From an uncultured Acetatifactor sp. (GTDB taxonomy: Bacteria; Bacillota; Clostridia; Lachnospirales; Lachnospiraceae), in contig CANRLX010000014.1 in NCBI GenBank assembly GCA_947631615.1, positions 1 to 44,846 of the forward strand: 44,846 nt of DNA. The letters are read 5' to 3'. The notes below the pieces were generated by a model, which was not told where the DNA came from, did no database searches, and saw only the letters and a list, made by a program, of their open reading frames with translations. This document shows, piece by piece, positions 42,823 to 44,846 of the stretch. A program made the translations under genes and the position numbers. Numbering within the stretch: position 1 is the first letter of the stretch; each line of letters begins with the position of its first letter.

Positions 42823-43530
42823 ATGACACGGACAAAAGAAGCGAGAGATACGGCGGAAAAAACCACCGCGCAAACGGCGGGGACAAGGGTTTCCCCGGCC
42901 AGAAAAAGGCTGGCGCTTGCCATTATCGCCAGGCTGAAGGAGGAATATCCGGATTCCGACTGCACGCTGGAGTATGACCAGGCGTGGAAGCTCTTGGTGA
43001 GCGTCCGGCTGGCGGCCCAGTGCACGGACGCCAGAGTGAACGTAGTGGTGGGGAGCCTGTATGAAAAATTTCCGGATGTGGACGCGCTGGCGGCCGCGCC
43101 CGTGGAAGAGATCGAGAGGATCGTCCATCCCTGCGGGCTGGGAAACAGCAAGGCGCGGGACATCAGCGCCTGTATGAAAATGCTTCGGGACGAGTACGGG
43201 GGAAAGGTGCCGGACGACTTCGACAAGCTCCTTGCCCTTCCGGGGGTGGGAAGAAAGAGCGCAAACCTGATTATGGGGGACGTGTTCGGAAAGCCGGCGA
43301 TTGTGACGGACACCCACTGCATCCGGCTTGTCAACCGCATGGGACTGGTGGACGGCATACGGGAGCCTGGGAAGGTGGAAAGGGAGCTGTGGAAGATCAT
43401 ACCGCCCGAGGAGGGAAACTCCTTCTGCCACCGGCTGGTGGATCACGGCAGAGCGGTGTGCACGGCGCGCACCAGGCCCTTCTGCGACAAATGCTGTCTG
43501 AGGGATCTCTGTAAAAAGGTCGGCGTCTGA
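42823..43530 (+). CDS. nth: Endonuclease III (DNA glycosylase/AP lyase)
   Basis: Nth removes oxidised pyrimidines and nicks abasic sites. The 235-residue product has the helix-hairpin-helix LLALPGVGRKSANLIMGDVFG with the catalytic Lys, the catalytic Asp in VTDTHCIRL, and a C-terminal Cys set for a [4Fe-4S] cluster: CTARTRPFCDKCCLRDLC. Its first spacing is C-x7-C, one longer than the C-x6-C of E. coli Nth, and an extra Cys sits beside the third ligand. The first 30 residues are a basic/Thr-rich extension. ATG 42823 follows GGGAGAG; an ATG-like start at 42784 overlaps the previous gene and is less likely. It follows the SMC-like ATPase by 35 bases, so it may share the DNA-repair operon. Confidence 0.95.
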   Translation: MTRTKEARDTAEKTTAQTAGTRVSPARKRLALAIIARLKEEYPDSDCTLEYDQAWKLLVSVRLAAQCTDARVNVVVGSLYEKFPDVDALAAAPVEEIERIVHPCGLGNSKARDISACMKMLRDEYGGKVPDDFDKLLALPGVGRKSANLIMGDVFGKPAIVTDTHCIRLVNRMGLVDGIREPGKVERELWKIIPPEEGNSFCHRLVDHGRAVCTARTRPFCDKCCLRDLCKKVGV

Positions 43531-43531
43531 C

Positions 43532-43591
43532 CCAAAAGACCGCATCCGAAGCACGGCGGCCGCATATAATAAGGGGAAGATGCGCTTTTGG
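43532..43591 (+). repeat. Interrupted inverted repeat around the promoter of the LysM-GH18 gene
   Basis: CCAAAAG-AC-CGCATC (43532-43546) is complementary to GATGCGCTTTTGG (43579-43591) over 13 bp with a two-base bulge. The 32-base space between the arms holds CATATAATA. Read-through RNA from nth would fold; RNA starting inside would not. Confidence 0.6.
43563..43571 (+). promoter_or_regulatory. Possible sporulation-type -10 for the LysM-GH18 gene
   Basis: CATATAATA fits CATAnnnTA and also contains TATAAT. There is no vegetative -35 17 bases upstream, which favours an alternative sigma factor; this is tentative. Confidence 0.4.
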
Positions 43592-43601
43592 AGGTCTCCG
43601 G

Positions 43602-44738
43602 ATGATTTATGTGGTCAGGGAAGGGGACAATGTGGATGCGATTGCCGCCGGCCTGGGGGTCGGCGTGGAGGAGATCCTGTTTGACAACCAACTGGTGTAT
43701 CCCTATGAGCTTGCCGTGGGCCAGGCCCTTTATATCGGCGGGGGAGAGAGGGCTCCCAGGGGGACGATCTCGGCGGGCGGCTACGCGTACCCCTTTATCA
43801 ACGAGTGGGTGCTGTCCCAGACGCTCCCCTATCTGTCGGAGCTCTTTGTTTTTTCCTACGGTTTTACCGCCGAAGGGGAGCTGATAGCGCCCCTGTGGGA
43901 GGATGGCTGGATGATACGGGAGGCCAGAAGCTTCGGCACCGTCCCGATCCTCACGCTGACGCCCTTCGGCGCGGACGGCCAGTTTAACAATCTGCTCATA
44001 AGCTCGGTGGTAAACAATCCGGAATACGGGGAGAGGCTGATCCGCAATCTGCTCCGGACCATACAGGAGAAGGGGTACGGGGGAGTGGATATCGATTTTG
44101 AGTATATTCTCGCCTCGGACAGAGATGCGTTTACGGATTTTGTGGGGCGCGTTGCCGCGCGTATGCGGGCAAACGGTTTCGTGACCTCCGTTGCCCTTGC
44201 GCCAAAGACCAGCGCGGACCAGAAGGGGCTGCTCTACGAGGGAAAGGATTACGGCGCTATCGGAGAAGCGGCGGATCACGTGCTGTTGATGACTTACGAG
44301 TGGGGGTATACCTACGGCCCGCCGCTTGCCGTCGCCCCCATCGACCAGGTGCGCAGGGTGGTGGAGTACGCGCTGACGGAAATACCGGCGCAGAAGATCG
44401 ACCTCGGTATTCCAAACTACGGGTACGACTGGCCGCTTCCCTATGAGAGGGGCGTGACCAGGGCCGCCACCGTCGGGAACATCCAGGCGGTGCGGATCGC
44501 CATTGAACAGGGCGTGCCCATATCCTTTGACGAGAAGGCGATGAGCCCGTATTTCACCTACGTGGACGCAGAGAGCGGCGTGGAGCATGAGGTGTGGTTT
44601 GAGGATGTGAGGAGCCTGCAGGCAAAGTTTGACCTGATCGCGGAGTATGGGCTGAGAGGCTGCGGCTACTGGCAGATTATGCAGTGGTTCCGCGCCAACT
44701 GGCTGCTTCTGGCGGATAATTTTTATGTTGAAAAATAG
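43602..44738 (+). CDS. LysM + GH18 glycosidase, SleL/YaaH-like
   Basis: The 378-residue protein starts with one LysM domain (MIYVVREGDNVDAIAAGLGV...GQALYIG, residues 1-48), then a GH18 barrel. The catalytic motif is GGVDIDFEYI, with Asp163, Asp165 and the proton donor Glu167; MTYEWGYTYGPPLAVAP and the late Trp-containing strand RGCGYWQIMQWF also fit. SleL/YaaH proteins act as N-acetylglucosaminidases on spore cortex peptidoglycan during germination and need no signal peptide because they are made in the mother cell; none is present here. GGAGG lies before the ATG. SleL usually has two LysM repeats; here only one is seen. A sporulation-like -10 and a hairpin lie upstream. Confidence 0.92.
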   Translation: MIYVVREGDNVDAIAAGLGVGVEEILFDNQLVYPYELAVGQALYIGGGERAPRGTISAGGYAYPFINEWVLSQTLPYLSELFVFSYGFTAEGELIAPLWEDGWMIREARSFGTVPILTLTPFGADGQFNNLLISSVVNNPEYGERLIRNLLRTIQEKGYGGVDIDFEYILASDRDAFTDFVGRVAARMRANGFVTSVALAPKTSADQKGLLYEGKDYGAIGEAADHVLLMTYEWGYTYGPPLAVAPIDQVRRVVEYALTEIPAQKIDLGIPNYGYDWPLPYERGVTRAATVGNIQAVRIAIEQGVPISFDEKAMSPYFTYVDAESGVEHEVWFEDVRSLQAKFDLIAEYGLRGCGYWQIMQWFRANWLLLADNFYVEK

Positions 44739-44748
44739 CATAAAGGGA

Positions 44749-44777
44749 TTGATTTTACCGTTGCTATACGATATAAT
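44749..44777 (+). promoter_or_regulatory. Sigma-A promoter for a gene beyond the window
   Basis: TTGATT (44749-44754), 17-base spacer, TATAAT (44772-44777). The gene it serves, if any, lies past the window edge. Confidence 0.6.
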
Positions 44778-44803
44778 CCCGAGTTTGACAGTATTTTGAA
44801 GAA

Positions 44804-44846
44804 AAAAGTCCTGAACCCCGCTCTGACAGCGGCTTCCAGGACTTTT
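44804..44846 (+). terminator. Strong hairpin with U-tract at the window edge
   Basis: AAAAGTCCTG (44804-44813) pairs exactly with CAGGACTTTT (44837-44846), and an inner CCGCT/AGCGG stem (44818-44832) extends it. It ends the LysM-GH18 transcript, and because of the A-tract it may work in both directions. It also lies about 20 bases after a predicted RNA start, repeating the promoter-then-hairpin layout seen before leuS. Confidence 0.85.

Overview
The window looks like a chromosomal segment of a moderately GC-rich, spore-forming Clostridia member, most likely Lachnospiraceae. This rests on gene families and local gene order, not on a database search. The pointers are a redox-sensing Rex repressor next to a YdiF-type ABC-F gene, the pair TepA-like ClpP then FtsK/SpoIIIE, a class B sortase with a TPKTG-type substrate, a cysteine/glycine/asparagine-rich small protein typical of these bacteria, a one-LysM GH18 spore-hydrolase-like protein, and the folate/Nfn redox set. 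Nothing suggests a phage, an insertion sequence, an integron or a CRISPR array. Coding density is high and no gene-free stretch exceeds about 220 bases.

Layout. 1-3.8 kb: the 3' part of an EF-G paralogue, then leuS behind its own promoter and a terminator-like leader hairpin. 3.8-5.1 kb (minus strand): two unrecognised genes and a Cys-rich small protein, two of the three preceded by sporulation-type -10 sequences. 5.2-13.4 kb: a surface-display operon of sortase B, a 1548-aa LRR protein with a sorting signal, and a 748-aa LRR protein with only a C-terminal membrane anchor; it ends at a hairpin that overlaps the start region of an S8 peptidase gene. 14.4-16.6 kb: a GntR/FCD regulator under a promoter overlapped by a near-perfect 32-bp palindrome, then NADP-type isocitrate dehydrogenase. 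16.6-20.3 kb: ABC-F ATPase (minus) divergent from rex, with an unusual 13-bp tandem repeat and short leader ORF upstream of the ABC-F gene. 20.3-25.1 kb: nnr, alr, a mazF-like toxin without a visible antitoxin, and a CNNM/CorC-type membrane protein. 25.1-28.4 kb: yebC, a polyprenyl-phosphate-type GT2 and a polytopic membrane protein. 28.5-32.1 kb: TepA-like protease and FtsK/SpoIIIE. 32.1-38.4 kb: fhs, folD, a zinc-ribbon membrane protein, and both subunits of an NfnAB-type transhydrogenase. 38.4-44.8 kb: rlmH, an SbcD/YhaO-like phosphoesterase, a YhaN-like SMC ATPase carrying a membrane hairpin, endonuclease III, and a LysM-GH18 protein.

How the genes work together. Much of the window concerns NAD(P)H and one-carbon balance: Rex senses NADH/NAD+, Nnr repairs damaged NAD(P)H, Icd and FolD make or use NADPH, Fhs feeds formyl-folate, and NfnAB links NADH, ferredoxin and NADPH. 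The second theme is the cell surface and spore. The most unusual parts are the sortase/LRR operon, the repeat-built ABC-F leader, the two genes whose sporulation-like -10 element lies between the arms of an upstream hairpin, and the membrane-hairpin SMC ATPase.
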